A stretch of DNA of 64,000 bases from Chryseobacterium sp. KLBC 52 (GCF_003347605.1 NZ_QDFZ01000022.1:19762-83761), one strand, 5' to 3'; shown: positions 8,469-17,623, counted from the first letter of the stretch. The notes: a model not told the origin generated them from the letters alone. Numbers and translations are program-made.

Positions 8469-10028
8469 TCAGGAGATCTCATCAAGGGTTTTAATAAAAG
8501 CCGAAGGATGCAGCCCTGTGATCTTTTTGAACTCAAGGGAAAAGGCACTGTGAGAGGAATATCCCGTGATTTCAGCAAGATGATTGATCTTATATTTTCT
8601 ATATTGAGGTTCGTTTTTCAACTGGGTGACAATATAATTGATCCTTAGATGATTAATGTACTGATTGAAATTGAATTTTTTATGTTTCTTAATAACCGTT
8701 GAAAGGTATTTTGTGTTGATATTCAACGTGTTTGCAAGATTGTAACGAGAGATGTTTTTGTTGTTAAACTCAAGGTTTTCTTCAAAAATTCTTAATCCGT
8801 TTAGTATGTTTTCCTCTACTTCAGGCGAAATTTTTATTTCTATCGGGGTAGAGGTGTTTTTTGTCTGAATATCTTCAGAAGCTTCCTGTGGATCTTCCTC
8901 ATAAACAACAGGTGAAATCCCATCTTTGTAAATTTTAGCAACTGCTTCTTTATGTATTTTTCGCAGTCGAAGGGTATTGAAAATAACGGCTCCTAAAACA
9001 ATAATCAGAGTAAGACAGACAATAATAAGCCCTTTTGAAATGCTGTGGCTTTTGTTGAGCTGTTGATGAAAGCTTTCCTCTTTTTTGGATAAAGTTTTGT
9101 TGACGGCCATGGCTTTGTTGTAAGCAATGCTGTCTTTTAAGGTAAGGTTTTCAATTTTATATTTTTCGGTATTAGAATCGTCGTGGAGCTGGGCATATGC
9201 TTCTTCAAGGTTCTTGGTCACCTCAATCTTTTTTTCGTTGAAACCATACTGATCTACAATGGCCAGAGACTTCTGAAAGTACAGCACTGCACTGTCTGGT
9301 TCATTCTGTTTTGAAAAAGAAAATCCGATATCATTAAGAATGTTGGCCTGAAGATAATAATTACTTTCTCCCACTAATGAAAGAGCATTGGCAAAATAAT
9401 ATTTGGCTGCCCTGAATTTTTTTACTTCAGATAAATTATAACCCATATTGGTGTAAGCAGAAATCAGCAATTCATTTCGCCTGGCAGTATTTTTTAGCTT
9501 CTGAAATTCCTGAATGGCACTTTTAGAATAAAACGCCTTCTCTTTATACTGATCTTTATTGAGAAGAATCAAAAAAGAATTAAAGATCATGCCTTTCAGT
9601 TCATGTCCTTCTTCCGTATTATTGGTTTTTACTTCTGCCAGCGCATTTCTAAGACTTGTAGAAGATTCTTTAAGCAATCCGAGCTTTGCATACTGAGTTC
9701 CCTGCATTCTGTACGCCAGTGCCTTCCCAATGCTGTAATTGCTTTTTGTAGCTATTTTAAGCGCCTTATCTGCAAAATCAAGACTTTTTTCAGCATCTGA
9801 TTTTAAATAGCTGTTGAAAGACTTCAAATAATAAGCCTTTGCAAGAAATTCCTGGTGGTTTCTTCTCTGGGCAGAATCAATGATCTTATTCAGAATAATT
9901 TCTGAGCTGTCAGGATTTTTAGAAGAAAGTATGCGGGCATACTTGTATTGTCCCTCAAAATCAAATGATTGAGCGAGTGTAAAAATTGAAATAATAAGGA
10001 AGAAAAAGAGAATAATTTTTTTCTTCAT
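8469..10028 (-). CDS. Membrane-anchored TPR regulator with AraC-type HTH
   Basis: A 519-residue one-component regulator of a type common in flavobacteria. Residues 1-20 are a signal peptide (ending FTLAQ). Residues 25-300 are TPR-like helices placed in the periplasm. A membrane segment spans about 333-352 (GLIIVCLTLIIVLGAVIF). The cytoplasmic part ends in an AraC-type double HTH (INHLAEITGYSSHSAFSLEF, residues about 410-515). It would sense something in the periplasm and act on DNA directly. It is the last gene of a minus-strand operon, 12 bases after the YdeI-like gene, and ends exactly where the C1q-like cluster ends. Whether it controls that cluster is unknown. Confidence 0.82.
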   Translation of the reverse strand: MKKKIILFFFLIISIFTLAQSFDFEGQYKYARILSSKNPDSSEIILNKIIDSAQRRNHQEFLAKAYYLKSFNSYLKSDAEKSLDFADKALKIATKSNYSIGKALAYRMQGTQYAKLGLLKESSTSLRNALAEVKTNNTEEGHELKGMIFNSFLILLNKDQYKEKAFYSKSAIQEFQKLKNTARRNELLISAYTNMGYNLSEVKKFRAAKYYFANALSLVGESNYYLQANILNDIGFSFSKQNEPDSAVLYFQKSLAIVDQYGFNEKKIEVTKNLEEAYAQLHDDSNTEKYKIENLTLKDSIAYNKAMAVNKTLSKKEESFHQQLNKSHSISKGLIIVCLTLIIVLGAVIFNTLRLRKIHKEAVAKIYKDGISPVVYEEDPQEASEDIQTKNTSTPIEIKISPEVEENILNGLRIFEENLEFNNKNISRYNLANTLNINTKYLSTVIKKHKKFNFNQYINHLRINYIVTQLKNEPQYRKYKINHLAEITGYSSHSAFSLEFKKITGLHPSAFIKTLDEIS

Positions 10029-10040
10029 TGTGTGTGTTTT

Positions 10041-10652
10041 TTATTTTTTCTGGTACTTCCAGTTGCGGCTTTTACCTTCAGCAATCCATTCCAAAGACTG
10101 TTCCAGTCTCTTATTTCTGGTAGCTTCTGTTTTAGCTTCGGAAACCCATGCAATATACTCTTTTCTGAAAGAGGGTGAAGCTTTTTCGAAAAAATCTTTT
10201 GCTTTTGGCTGGGCATTTAAGGCATTCTGAAAATCATCAGGAATCTCCATTTCTACTTTTGAAGGAGCTGCTTTTTTCATGGTAACGCCCATATCCGTAA
10301 GCTCCATCGCTTCTTTAATTGCTTTTTTCAGCTGAGGTTTGGAAGGAAGATCTCCGACCTGCGTAATTTTTCCTAAACTGAACATCGAATTTTTCTCAAT
10401 ATCCTGAGTGATCTCCTGCATGGTTTTCATTTCCTTTTCCAGCCAGAATCCAAAATTACAGTGCTGTTTGAAAGAAGCCATAGCACAAAGATTTTTCCCT
10501 TTATAGATAAAATGGGGAAAGCTCCACTTCATGGTTTCTTCGGCATCAGGACAGAATTCATGAACGGTTTCACGGATGTAATGCAGGATAGGTTTTGCGA
10601 AATCCTGTGATTTTTCAATATAGGCATCAATTTTAGGACTGTATTTTTCCAT
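10041..10652 (-). CDS. YdeI/OmpD-associated family protein (DUF1801)
   Basis: A 203-residue cytosolic protein. The N-terminal half is a DUF1801 domain (CPDAEETMKWSFPHFIYKG is characteristic), and the C-terminal half is the YdeI-type helical region (AKDFFEKASPSFRKEYIAWV, KRLEQSLEWIAEGK). Family members are linked to stress and antimicrobial-peptide tolerance in some bacteria, but the biochemical role is not settled. It lies 5 bases after the serine hydrolase stop and 12 bases before the TPR-AraC gene, so the three are probably one transcript. Confidence 0.85.
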   Translation of the reverse strand: MEKYSPKIDAYIEKSQDFAKPILHYIRETVHEFCPDAEETMKWSFPHFIYKGKNLCAMASFKQHCNFGFWLEKEMKTMQEITQDIEKNSMFSLGKITQVGDLPSKPQLKKAIKEAMELTDMGVTMKKAAPSKVEMEIPDDFQNALNAQPKAKDFFEKASPSFRKEYIAWVSEAKTEATRNKRLEQSLEWIAEGKSRNWKYQKK

Positions 10653-10657
10653 CGTTT

Positions 10658-11791
10658 TTATTGGAATAATTGTACAATTTCATTAACAAGGAATTTTACC
10701 TGATCAGGTCTTCCTCTGTCATTTTTAGGGTTGTTGAAATAACTTCCGGTTTTTACAATAACCATATTGTGCTCCGGAACCATAATGATATATTGACCCT
10801 GTAATCCCAGGAAATAGTAATGTTTGATAGGGTTGTCATGATTAATCCAAAGTCCCATTCCATAAATGTTTTCAGATTTTTCTGTAGGAGTTCTCATCTG
10901 TTCAATGAAATCTTGATTAAGGATTTGCTGATCTCCCGCTTTTCCATCATCCAGAAATAACTGCCCCAGCCTGGCAAAATCTCTTGCATTGGAATGAATA
11001 CAGCAATAGGTTTTTTCCATTCCATAATCATCTGTAGTCCATTTAGCATTTTGCTCCATTCCCAAAGGAGCCCAGAACTTTTCTGATAAATAAGTTGCCA
11101 ATGGCTTATCAAGAGCTTTACGCAGGGCGAAACCAAGAAGTTGGGTAGAACCGCTTTGATATTCAAATCTGACTCCTGGTTCTTCTTTGAATTTTCTTGT
11201 GAATACAGCTTTTACAAGGCTTTTTCCATAATAGGCTTTGGCATTGGGAAGAAAAGGATTGTTGTAGTCTTCATTCCAGTCAAGCCCGGCTTCCATTTGA
11301 GCTAAATTTTTAAGGGTAACCTGATTTCCGAAGGGCTTGTTTTTAAATTCAGAATAAAAATCGGAGAATTTTTCATTTATACTCGGAATAATTCCTTCTT
11401 CCAGTGCTTTTCCCAAAAGCATCACAGTAACTGCCTTCGCCATAGAAAAAGAATTGGTTTGTGATAGCTGGTTATAGCCGCCCCAGTATTGTTCATGAAG
11501 AATTTTTCCATTCCTTATCACCACTAAAGCTGCTGTTCTGGAATGTTTTAAGTTGTCAACTAAATATTTAGGTAAGTCTGTTTTGTTGTAGTCAGCATCC
11601 TCTTCCCAGAGCCTTGGCTCTTCTGTTGCAATAGGGTTGCTGGGGAAAAGATCTCCGTCGTCAATGTACGCGCTTGACTTTCCTTTAAGGTAGGTTTTGG
11701 AAATACCACTAAATAAATAATCATATCCAAAAAAATAAGCCGCCGCTGCACCTGCTACAGCTCCACCTATCATATACTTTAGTATTCTCAT
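10658..11791 (-). CDS. Serine hydrolase of the class C beta-lactamase family
   Basis: A 377-residue hydrolase with an N-terminal membrane anchor (about residues 5-25, rich in Ala and Gly). The SxxK motif is S116-M-A-K119 (SFSMAKAV). A YQSG tyrosine motif lies in RFEYQSGSTQ, and VKTGSYF is the likely KTG box. These mark the beta-lactamase/penicillin-binding-protein class C and 6-aminohexanoate-dimer hydrolase group; substrate cannot be told from sequence. First gene of the minus-strand operon. TAAATTTG at 11821-11814 on the minus strand is a plausible -7 element. Confidence 0.85.
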   Translation of the reverse strand: MRILKYMIGGAVAGAAAAYFFGYDYLFSGISKTYLKGKSSAYIDDGDLFPSNPIATEEPRLWEEDADYNKTDLPKYLVDNLKHSRTAALVVIRNGKILHEQYWGGYNQLSQTNSFSMAKAVTVMLLGKALEEGIIPSINEKFSDFYSEFKNKPFGNQVTLKNLAQMEAGLDWNEDYNNPFLPNAKAYYGKSLVKAVFTRKFKEEPGVRFEYQSGSTQLLGFALRKALDKPLATYLSEKFWAPLGMEQNAKWTTDDYGMEKTYCCIHSNARDFARLGQLFLDDGKAGDQQILNQDFIEQMRTPTEKSENIYGMGLWINHDNPIKHYYFLGLQGQYIIMVPEHNMVIVKTGSYFNNPKNDRGRPDQVKFLVNEIVQLFQ

Positions 11792-11813
11792 TTTTTCATG
11801 AATGGGTCTTTAA

Positions 11814-11821
11814 CAAATTTA
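11814..11821 (-). promoter_or_regulatory. -7 element for the serine hydrolase operon
   Basis: The minus strand reads TAAATTTG, a match to TAnnTTTG, 22 bases upstream of the serine hydrolase ATG. No clear -33 partner was found. Confidence 0.35.
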
Positions 11822-11840
11822 GAATAATTTGGCTATAAAA

Positions 11841-11872
11841 TTGAAAATGAATGAGCAAATAAGTTATTTTTG
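11841..11872 (+). promoter_or_regulatory. Promoter of the M48 protease gene
   Basis: TTG at 11841-11843 and TATTTTTG at 11865-11872 with a 21-base spacer match the Bacteroidota pattern. Transcription would begin only a few bases before ATG 11882, so either the leader is very short or translation starts at ATG 11891. Confidence 0.5.
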
Positions 11873-11881
11873 TTCTTATTG

Positions 11882-13219
11882 ATGAAAACTATGACCAGAA
11901 AACTTTTTGTATTGGGGTACGTCCTATTTTCAATCATGGGAATAGCCCAGATTTATAACCCCATAGATACTGCAGATTATATCCAGAGAAAAGCATTTTT
12001 AAAGCATTTCGAAGGAAATAATGAAGCAACTGTAAAGAGGTTAAAGTCCCAATATTCCGGGAAAACAGGCTCGGAATTATCCAAAATTTATAAAGAATTC
12101 GGAACTGATTTTGAAAAGCAGGTGAAGAATAAGGATTTTATCTTTAAATCTGAATTTGAAACCAGTATACAATCTATGATTCTGCGTCTTAAAAAGAATA
12201 ATCCTACCATTCCTCAGGACCTGAAAATTCTGATTGCAAAAGACAACACACCCAATGCTTATTGTCTTGCTGATGGAACCTTTGTGATCAACATGGGGCT
12301 TTACAGCTGGCTGAATAATGAGGAACAGATTGCCGCGGTGATTGCCCATGAGCTGGGACATAAAATCGAGGAGCATTCCCTGAAGACTTTTTTGAAAATT
12401 ATCGAACAGGATAAACAGGATAAAGTGGTGGTACAGAATATAAAATCTACTACAACAAGCAGAAGCCAGGTCCAGAATCAAAAAGCTTTCGATATTTTTA
12501 AAAATACGGCCTACAAGAAAGGAATAGAAAGGAGGCAAAACGAAATGCAGGCGGATTCTCTGGGGTACGTCATCTTTAAAAACAGTGATTTCAAGAAAGC
12601 AGAATTTGTCAACGCTCTTCAGAGATTGCAGGATTTTGATACGATCTCTCCAAGAGAATTGAAGGTAGAAACGTATAAAAAAATATTTAATCTTCCCAGG
12701 CAGGCATTCAATGAAAAATGGATGAAGAAGGAAGATTTCTCTTTGTACAATTATAATTTCTATAAAGAAAAGCTGAACAAAGATTCTCTTGCTTCTCATC
12801 CTGAAGTTTCCAGAAGACTAGAAGTGCTTAAAAAGACTTTTGCAGAGCTTACAACTCCTGCTGGTCCGGAAAAACCCTCAGATCTGTTTTTAACATTAAG
12901 GAAAACAGCGAGGATGGAGATTTTACCCAATTATTTCCATTCTGAAGATTATGGACTGGGAATCTATGCTGCCATGCAGTTTTTACAGGATGAAGAAGAA
13001 GAAAAGTATTATAAAAGCTGGTTGGGAAGGTGCTTTTCCAAAATATATGAAGCAAGAAAAAACTATAACCTGAACCGATATCTGGACAGGATAGAACCCA
13101 AAAATCAAAGCGAGAGTTACCAGCAGTTTCTGAACTTTATGTGGAACTTAAGCCTTGATGAAATAAAGAATATCGCAGACTTTTATCAGGCCAGCGAGTC
13201 GATAGCAAAGGTAAACTGA
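11882..13219 (+). CDS. Exported M48-family zinc metalloprotease
   Basis: A 445-residue protein with a signal peptide (MKTMTRKLFVLGYVLFSIMGIAQ, cleavage near the AQ). The zinc site is HELGH (His156, Glu157, His160) within AAVIAHELGHKIEEH; a third ligand is expected in the downstream NEMQADSLGY segment, as in M48 peptidases. The rest shows no other recognised domain. It is probably a periplasmic or membrane-associated housekeeping protease similar to BepA/LoiP. Start codons at 11882 and 11891 are both possible; the promoter position slightly favours the latter. It stands alone and ends at a bidirectional terminator. Confidence 0.85.
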   Translation: MKTMTRKLFVLGYVLFSIMGIAQIYNPIDTADYIQRKAFLKHFEGNNEATVKRLKSQYSGKTGSELSKIYKEFGTDFEKQVKNKDFIFKSEFETSIQSMILRLKKNNPTIPQDLKILIAKDNTPNAYCLADGTFVINMGLYSWLNNEEQIAAVIAHELGHKIEEHSLKTFLKIIEQDKQDKVVVQNIKSTTTSRSQVQNQKAFDIFKNTAYKKGIERRQNEMQADSLGYVIFKNSDFKKAEFVNALQRLQDFDTISPRELKVETYKKIFNLPRQAFNEKWMKKEDFSLYNYNFYKEKLNKDSLASHPEVSRRLEVLKKTFAELTTPAGPEKPSDLFLTLRKTARMEILPNYFHSEDYGLGIYAAMQFLQDEEEEKYYKSWLGRCFSKIYEARKNYNLNRYLDRIEPKNQSESYQQFLNFMWNLSLDEIKNIADFYQASESIAKVN

Positions 13220-13227
13220 TTTTTCTA

Positions 13228-13241
13228 TTGGCTGTAGCCAA
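13228..13241. repeat. Short GGCT-AGCC palindrome
   Basis: TTGGCTGTAGCCAA is a small inverted repeat just after the protease gene. It shares the TTGGCT..AGCCAA form with the palindrome at 32863-32876, which suggests a dispersed intergenic repeat. Confidence 0.4.
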
Positions 13242-13254
13242 AAACCTAAAATAA

Positions 13255-13282
13255 AACCCTGATGTTTAGTCAGGGTTCTTTT
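13255..13282. terminator. Bidirectional terminator
   Basis: An 8-bp stem AACCCTGA/TCAGGGTT with a 7-base loop is followed by CTTTTTG on the plus strand and T residues on the minus side. It separates the convergent M48 protease and secreted protein genes. Confidence 0.75.
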
Positions 13283-13286
13283 TGTA

Positions 13287-14816
13287 TTAATAATTTAATT
13301 TCTCCAAACGGATCTTATTGAATTTTTCTTTTTCATTATACTCACGAAGCAGGATGTAGCCTTCTTTTCCTACATACGGCGTAACGGCATAATTGTCTTT
13401 TTCAGAAATCGGAATAACCTCCTGCTTGAATTTTCCATCAATAATGGTATTGATAAACAAATTCCATCTTTTCTGCCTGGTTACCTCGTCTTTTTGATAA
13501 TCACGATAGAAAAATACTACGTCTTTCCCACCGTTGAGGTATTGTGAGAAGAGATAATCACTGTTGACCCATTTTGATTTTTCCTTTTCAAAAACCTGAA
13601 CATTTTTCACTTTGAAATCTTTATCCGTGTAGATATACACAAGGTCCGTGGTTTTCGGAGCGTTGTATTGCCCTGCCGGTTTGTATTTTTCGGACAAAAT
13701 ACCCACACTTCCATCGTTCATAAAGTACATATCTTTGGTCTGAAGCATATAACCGCTTTCTACCATTCCATATTTGTTGACCTTTGGAAGAAAAGCAGAG
13801 ATATTGGGCTCATAATTGATTGCTTTCATATCTACCGAAAAATCAGATTTGTTAAGGATCATTCTTGCAAATCCTACTGATTCCGAATCATCATAGTTTC
13901 TTCCCAATACAACTACTTTGTCATCAAAAGTTTTATCATTATCAAGCTTTCTGTAGTTGGAGTAGAAGGATTCAATATTGTCTATTGTATCCTCAGATAA
14001 TCCGGTAATAGGTTTGTTGGATGTCTCTTTTCCGGTTTTCATGTCAAGAACCATCAGATTGAATGTTTTCTGCTTGTCATTCACTTTCTTCAGGATGCAG
14101 TACATATAGTTTTCGTCTCTTTCCAGAACGGATAAAGTGGTGTACAGTTTTTTACTTCCGTCTGTGTTGTATTTGTATCTCCAGATTTCCTTTTTGTTTT
14201 CATCAAACCTCATGAGGCTGTTGCTGTTTTCGTACTTCCCGTAGTCTTTGTATTCAACAGCAAAATAACCACCTTCTTTCAGTTCTCCTACCGCAGAAAC
14301 GTAGTTGTAGCCTTTCTCTTTTTTCTCATCACGGTTTTCCTTACGCTGTTCTTTCCAGCTCTTCGGTTCGTTGATCTCTTTGAAAGTGCCGTTTTCCAGA
14401 TAATCATAATATATTTTTCGGGTAATAGAGTTGGTTTTCGGATCGATTACCATAGAAACCGGGGTAAATACTTCTTTGCTTTTCACAAGAGAATAATCCA
14501 TCATGGATGGCTTTAAGATAATCTGACCTTTAAAATCAACATATCCCAAATAAGACGCAGCGGTGATATCTCCTTCAAATTCCTTATTGGCAACAGGGTT
14601 GAGGTTTTTGTCCAGGATAACATATTCAAACTTTTTGGTCTTATCACTGGATTTACCGTAAGAATACAGAGAAACGTAGCCGTACAAATTATCTTTATCA
14701 TCAAATAGAGCATTCATTCCTACGTGATCGCCTGCAGCGAGTGTTGTCAGGTCCTGAGTTTGGGAAAAAGCAAATGTCTGGATCAGCCCAAACATCATCA
14801 GCGTTATTTTTTTCAT
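13287..14816 (-). CDS. Secreted hypothetical protein (509 aa)
   Basis: A 509-residue exported protein. The signal peptide is MKKITLMMFGLIQTFAFSQ; this ATG at 14816 is preferred over the upstream frame start at 14846. The mature part is rich in Lys, Tyr and Asp with repeated beta-strand-like segments such as VVVLGRNYDDSESVGF and YAVTPYVGKEGYILL, compatible with a beta-propeller, but I recognise no catalytic motif. It stands as a single transcription unit with a terminator on its 3' side. Function unknown. Confidence 0.75.
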   Translation of the reverse strand: MKKITLMMFGLIQTFAFSQTQDLTTLAAGDHVGMNALFDDKDNLYGYVSLYSYGKSSDKTKKFEYVILDKNLNPVANKEFEGDITAASYLGYVDFKGQIILKPSMMDYSLVKSKEVFTPVSMVIDPKTNSITRKIYYDYLENGTFKEINEPKSWKEQRKENRDEKKEKGYNYVSAVGELKEGGYFAVEYKDYGKYENSNSLMRFDENKKEIWRYKYNTDGSKKLYTTLSVLERDENYMYCILKKVNDKQKTFNLMVLDMKTGKETSNKPITGLSEDTIDNIESFYSNYRKLDNDKTFDDKVVVLGRNYDDSESVGFARMILNKSDFSVDMKAINYEPNISAFLPKVNKYGMVESGYMLQTKDMYFMNDGSVGILSEKYKPAGQYNAPKTTDLVYIYTDKDFKVKNVQVFEKEKSKWVNSDYLFSQYLNGGKDVVFFYRDYQKDEVTRQKRWNLFINTIIDGKFKQEVIPISEKDNYAVTPYVGKEGYILLREYNEKEKFNKIRLEKLNY

Positions 14817-14873
14817 GGTTAAAATTTGAGGGATAAAAGTAATCAATTAACCCATATGTTGCGAAAAATAAAA

Positions 14874-14899
14874 AAGCCCTGAAAATAATTCCAGGACTT
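14874..14899 (-). terminator. Terminator of the lipoprotein gene
   Basis: AAGCCCTG and CAGGACTT form an 8-bp stem with one mismatch, and the minus strand continues into T residues. It lies 21 bases past the stop of the lipoprotein gene at 14921. Confidence 0.55.
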
Positions 14900-14920
14900 G
14901 CTATCTAAAGTATAAAATAA

Positions 14921-15754
14921 TTAATAGTATTCATAAAGCCAGTTATGAGTACTTGTCCCATAACCTGAACTTTCATAAGTAGTAACAGCTTTGGTAGGAT
15001 AGTTATCTCCGTTAAGCGTGTAAACTGCAGTGATTTTGTTGGTTCCATTGGATGAACCTGAATAACTCTCGGTTTGATTCAATAGATTATTATAACCTAT
15101 CTGACCATCACTCACATCAAATAAATTGATCTTTACAAAACCTTTAATCCCTTTCATAGGATTATTGAAAGTGTCATAAGTATTCGTAATATTGTAGGTA
15201 ACTCCGTTATAAGTATATTTGGCTGAAGCCACATTTCCTGCATTCGTTAAATTAACATCCACCTGTGCAAATACAAGATTGGAATATGTTCCTGTCGTAG
15301 GATTATAAGTTCCGCTTTTATACTCATCAAACTGAACATGGGTATCACTGAGATACTGATAGATTTTGGTATAGATAAGCGTTCCTTGCTCTTTATCAGT
15401 AATTTTCTCCGTTGAAAGCCTTCCATTAGAATAAGTGAATTCTCTCATCAGAACCAGTGTGCCCCCAATGAACTCTTCTGTTTTAGCAATATAATCTCCA
15501 CTGTAAGTATAAACAACTCTATCATCATCCAGAGCATTATAAGTTTCTACAAGTTTATCGCCATTATATTTGAACTCAACCACATAGGGCTGACCTCCCG
15601 GATTGATATCAGTTGCTTTTTTTAAGAGATGAAGAGGACCGTTATTATTGTTATGAGAATTATTGCTGTTGTCTCTGTGGTCGGCCGGATTATCATTAGA
15701 TACACAGCCTGAGAGCACTGCCACAGCCAGTGATGAAAGCATCAGTTTTTTCAT
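14921..15754 (-). CDS. Hypothetical lipoprotein (277 aa)
   Basis: A 277-residue lipoprotein: MKKLMLSSLAVAVLSGC places the lipidated cysteine at residue 17. An Asn/His-rich low-complexity linker follows (about residues 27-40). The rest consists of beta-strand-like repeats such as YNGDKLVETYNALDDDRVVYTYSG and FTYSNGRLSTEKIT, resembling YD/RHS-like or similar beta repeats found in flavobacterial lipoproteins. Tyr, Asn, Thr and Gly dominate. Surface or outer-membrane location is likely. Function unknown; monocistronic. Confidence 0.75.
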   Translation of the reverse strand: MKKLMLSSLAVAVLSGCVSNDNPADHRDNSNNSHNNNNGPLHLLKKATDINPGGQPYVVEFKYNGDKLVETYNALDDDRVVYTYSGDYIAKTEEFIGGTLVLMREFTYSNGRLSTEKITDKEQGTLIYTKIYQYLSDTHVQFDEYKSGTYNPTTGTYSNLVFAQVDVNLTNAGNVASAKYTYNGVTYNITNTYDTFNNPMKGIKGFVKINLFDVSDGQIGYNNLLNQTESYSGSSNGTNKITAVYTLNGDNYPTKAVTTYESSGYGTSTHNWLYEYY

Positions 15755-15834
15755 GGTTATTATTAGTTTAGTTTTTTAGTCTGCTAAAAATAATCATTTT
15801 TGTGGTAGGTTGATCCGGAATGTATGAAAAATAA

Positions 15835-15859
15835 AAAAGCCCTGAAAAACAGGGCTTTT
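15835..15859. terminator. Terminator after glyS
   Basis: A perfect 10-bp stem AAAAGCCCTG/CAGGGCTTTT with an AAAAA loop, three bases past the glyS stop. The minus strand runs into further T residues. Confidence 0.8.
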
Positions 15860-15862
15860 AAA

Positions 15863-17404
15863 CTATAATTGAGAAAGTAAATTTCTGAAGTTTGTTTTCT
15901 CATCAATGATTCTTCTCAACTCTGAAACAGGAACTCTTTCCTGCTGCATCGTGTCTCTGTCTCTGATGGTTACGGTGTGATCCACTAAAGAGTCATGATC
16001 CACAGTGATACAGTATGGAGTACCAATGGCATCCTGTCTTCTGTAACGCTTTCCAATCGCATCTTTTTCTTCGTAGAATAAGTTGAAATCGTATTTCAGA
16101 TCATTGAAGATCTTTTCTGCATATTCTGCTAAACCGTCTTTCTTCATCAATGGAAGAATAGCTGCTTTAATTGGTGCCAATGCCGGAGGTAATGATAAAA
16201 CTGTTCTTTCTGAACCATCTTCTAACGTTTCGTCTCTTAAACAATGAGAGAATATGGAAAGGAATAATCTGTCTAAACCTACAGAAGTTTCCACTACATA
16301 AGGAACATAGTTTTCGTTTCTCTCAGGATCAAAGAACTGAAGTTTTCTTCCTGAGAATTCTTCATGCGCTTTTAAGTCGAAATCCGTTCTTGAGTGAATA
16401 CCTTCCAGTTCTTTAAATCCGAATGGGAAGTTAAACTCAATATCAGCCGCAGCATTCGCATAGTGAGCAAGCTTTTCGTGATCGTGGAATCTGTAGTTCT
16501 CATCTCCCAAACCTAATGCTCTGTGCCAGTTCAGACGTTTTTGTTTCCACTGCTCGTAGAATTCAAGTTCTGTTCCCGGAGCTACAAAGAACTGCATTTC
16601 CATCTGTTCAAATTCACGCATTCTGAAAATAAACTGTCTTGCAACAATCTCATTTCTGAAAGCCTTACCAATCTGAGCAATACCGAAAGGAAGCTTGTGA
16701 CGTGAAGTTTTCTGTACGTTTAAGAAGTTAACGAAAATACCCTGAGCCGTTTCAGGTCTCAAATAAAGATCCATCGCACTGTCAGCAGAAGCTCCCAGTT
16801 TTGTTCCGAACATCAGGTTGAATTGTCTTACTTCCGTCCAGTTTTTAGAACCTGTATCAGGATCTGCAATTTCAAGCTCTTCAATCAAAGCTTTTACATC
16901 AGCAAGGTCTTCATTTTCCAGAGATTTTGCCAGTCTTGAAAGAATAGCCTCTCTTTTGGCTCTGTATTCCAGAATTTTTGGATTTGTAGCCACAAACTGA
17001 TCTTTATCGAAAGCATCACCGAATCTTTTCGCTGCTTTTTCGATTTCTTTATTCTCTTTATCTTCAATTTTAGCACAATAATCTTCCACCAAAACGTCTG
17101 CTCTGAAACGTTTCTTGGAATCTTTATTATCAATCAATGGATCGTTGAAAGCGTCTACGTGGCCCGATGCCTTCCATGTTGTTGGGTGCATAAGGATCGC
17201 CGAATCAATGCCGACAATATTTTCGTTAAGCTGTACCATAGCTTTCCACCAATATTGTTTGATATTATTTTTTAGTTCGGCACCGTTCTGTCCATAATCA
17301 TAAACAGCGGATAAACCATCATAGATCTCACTTGATGGGAAAATAAAACCATATTCTTTAGCGTGAGAAATCACTTTCTTGAAAACATCTTCTTGCTTTG
17401 CCAT
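15863..17404 (-). CDS. glyS: Glycyl-tRNA synthetase, alpha2 (class II) type
   Basis: A 513-residue enzyme charging tRNA-Gly. It begins MAKQEDVFKKVISHAKEYGF and carries the class II motifs: FRNEIVARQFIFRMREFEQMEM region for motif 2, and a C-terminal motif 3 (VETSVGLDRLFL). The C-terminal anticodon-binding domain includes IGKRYRRQDAIGTPYCITVD. This is the single-chain dimeric form shared with archaea and eukaryotes, the usual one in Bacteroidota, instead of the alpha2beta2 glyQ/glyS form. The frame extends upstream to 17479, but ATG 17404 is the family start. It is a single gene with a terminator on its 3' side. Confidence 0.96.
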   Translation of the reverse strand: MAKQEDVFKKVISHAKEYGFIFPSSEIYDGLSAVYDYGQNGAELKNNIKQYWWKAMVQLNENIVGIDSAILMHPTTWKASGHVDAFNDPLIDNKDSKKRFRADVLVEDYCAKIEDKENKEIEKAAKRFGDAFDKDQFVATNPKILEYRAKREAILSRLAKSLENEDLADVKALIEELEIADPDTGSKNWTEVRQFNLMFGTKLGASADSAMDLYLRPETAQGIFVNFLNVQKTSRHKLPFGIAQIGKAFRNEIVARQFIFRMREFEQMEMQFFVAPGTELEFYEQWKQKRLNWHRALGLGDENYRFHDHEKLAHYANAAADIEFNFPFGFKELEGIHSRTDFDLKAHEEFSGRKLQFFDPERNENYVPYVVETSVGLDRLFLSIFSHCLRDETLEDGSERTVLSLPPALAPIKAAILPLMKKDGLAEYAEKIFNDLKYDFNLFYEEKDAIGKRYRRQDAIGTPYCITVDHDSLVDHTVTIRDRDTMQQERVPVSELRRIIDEKTNFRNLLSQL

Positions 17405-17425
17405 AATTTTTTTACGTCTGAAATG

Positions 17426-17433
17426 CAAAAATA
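17426..17433 (-). promoter_or_regulatory. -7 element for glyS
   Basis: The minus strand reads TATTTTTG, a match to TAnnTTTG, 22 bases upstream of the glyS ATG. The nearest TTTG lies only about 12 bases further upstream, so the -33 element is uncertain. Confidence 0.35.
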
Positions 17434-17510
17434 GCAATTTGGATCCAAAATCATGAGATTCAATAAAAAAAGCATTCATAAACAGACAAATATTTACAAT
17501 TTAATTTTTA

Positions 17511-17592
17511 AGGAGCCGGGAACCCGCTCTCCGTTACAATTCCTCGCTCGGCGGCTCTGCTTCGCGCCGCCGCCTCACTGCGGGATTTTCTC
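17511..17592. repeat. GC-rich structured intergenic block
   Basis: About 80 bases of clearly higher GC than the surroundings. It contains CGGGAACCCG and a CGGCGGC...GCCGCCG hairpin (about 17556-17579). No open frame or promoter explains it. It resembles a dispersed repetitive extragenic element, but only one copy is in this window. Confidence 0.45.
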
Positions 17593-17623
17593 TCAGATCG
17601 GGGCTATTGATAAAGGAATGTCT

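Noticed and set aside
12077..12799. A 240-residue open frame on the minus strand inside the M48 protease gene
   Set aside because: It is fully covered by a well-supported gene in the other direction, has no recognisable domain, and its composition (Phe/Ile/Leu/His-rich) is typical of a shadow frame.
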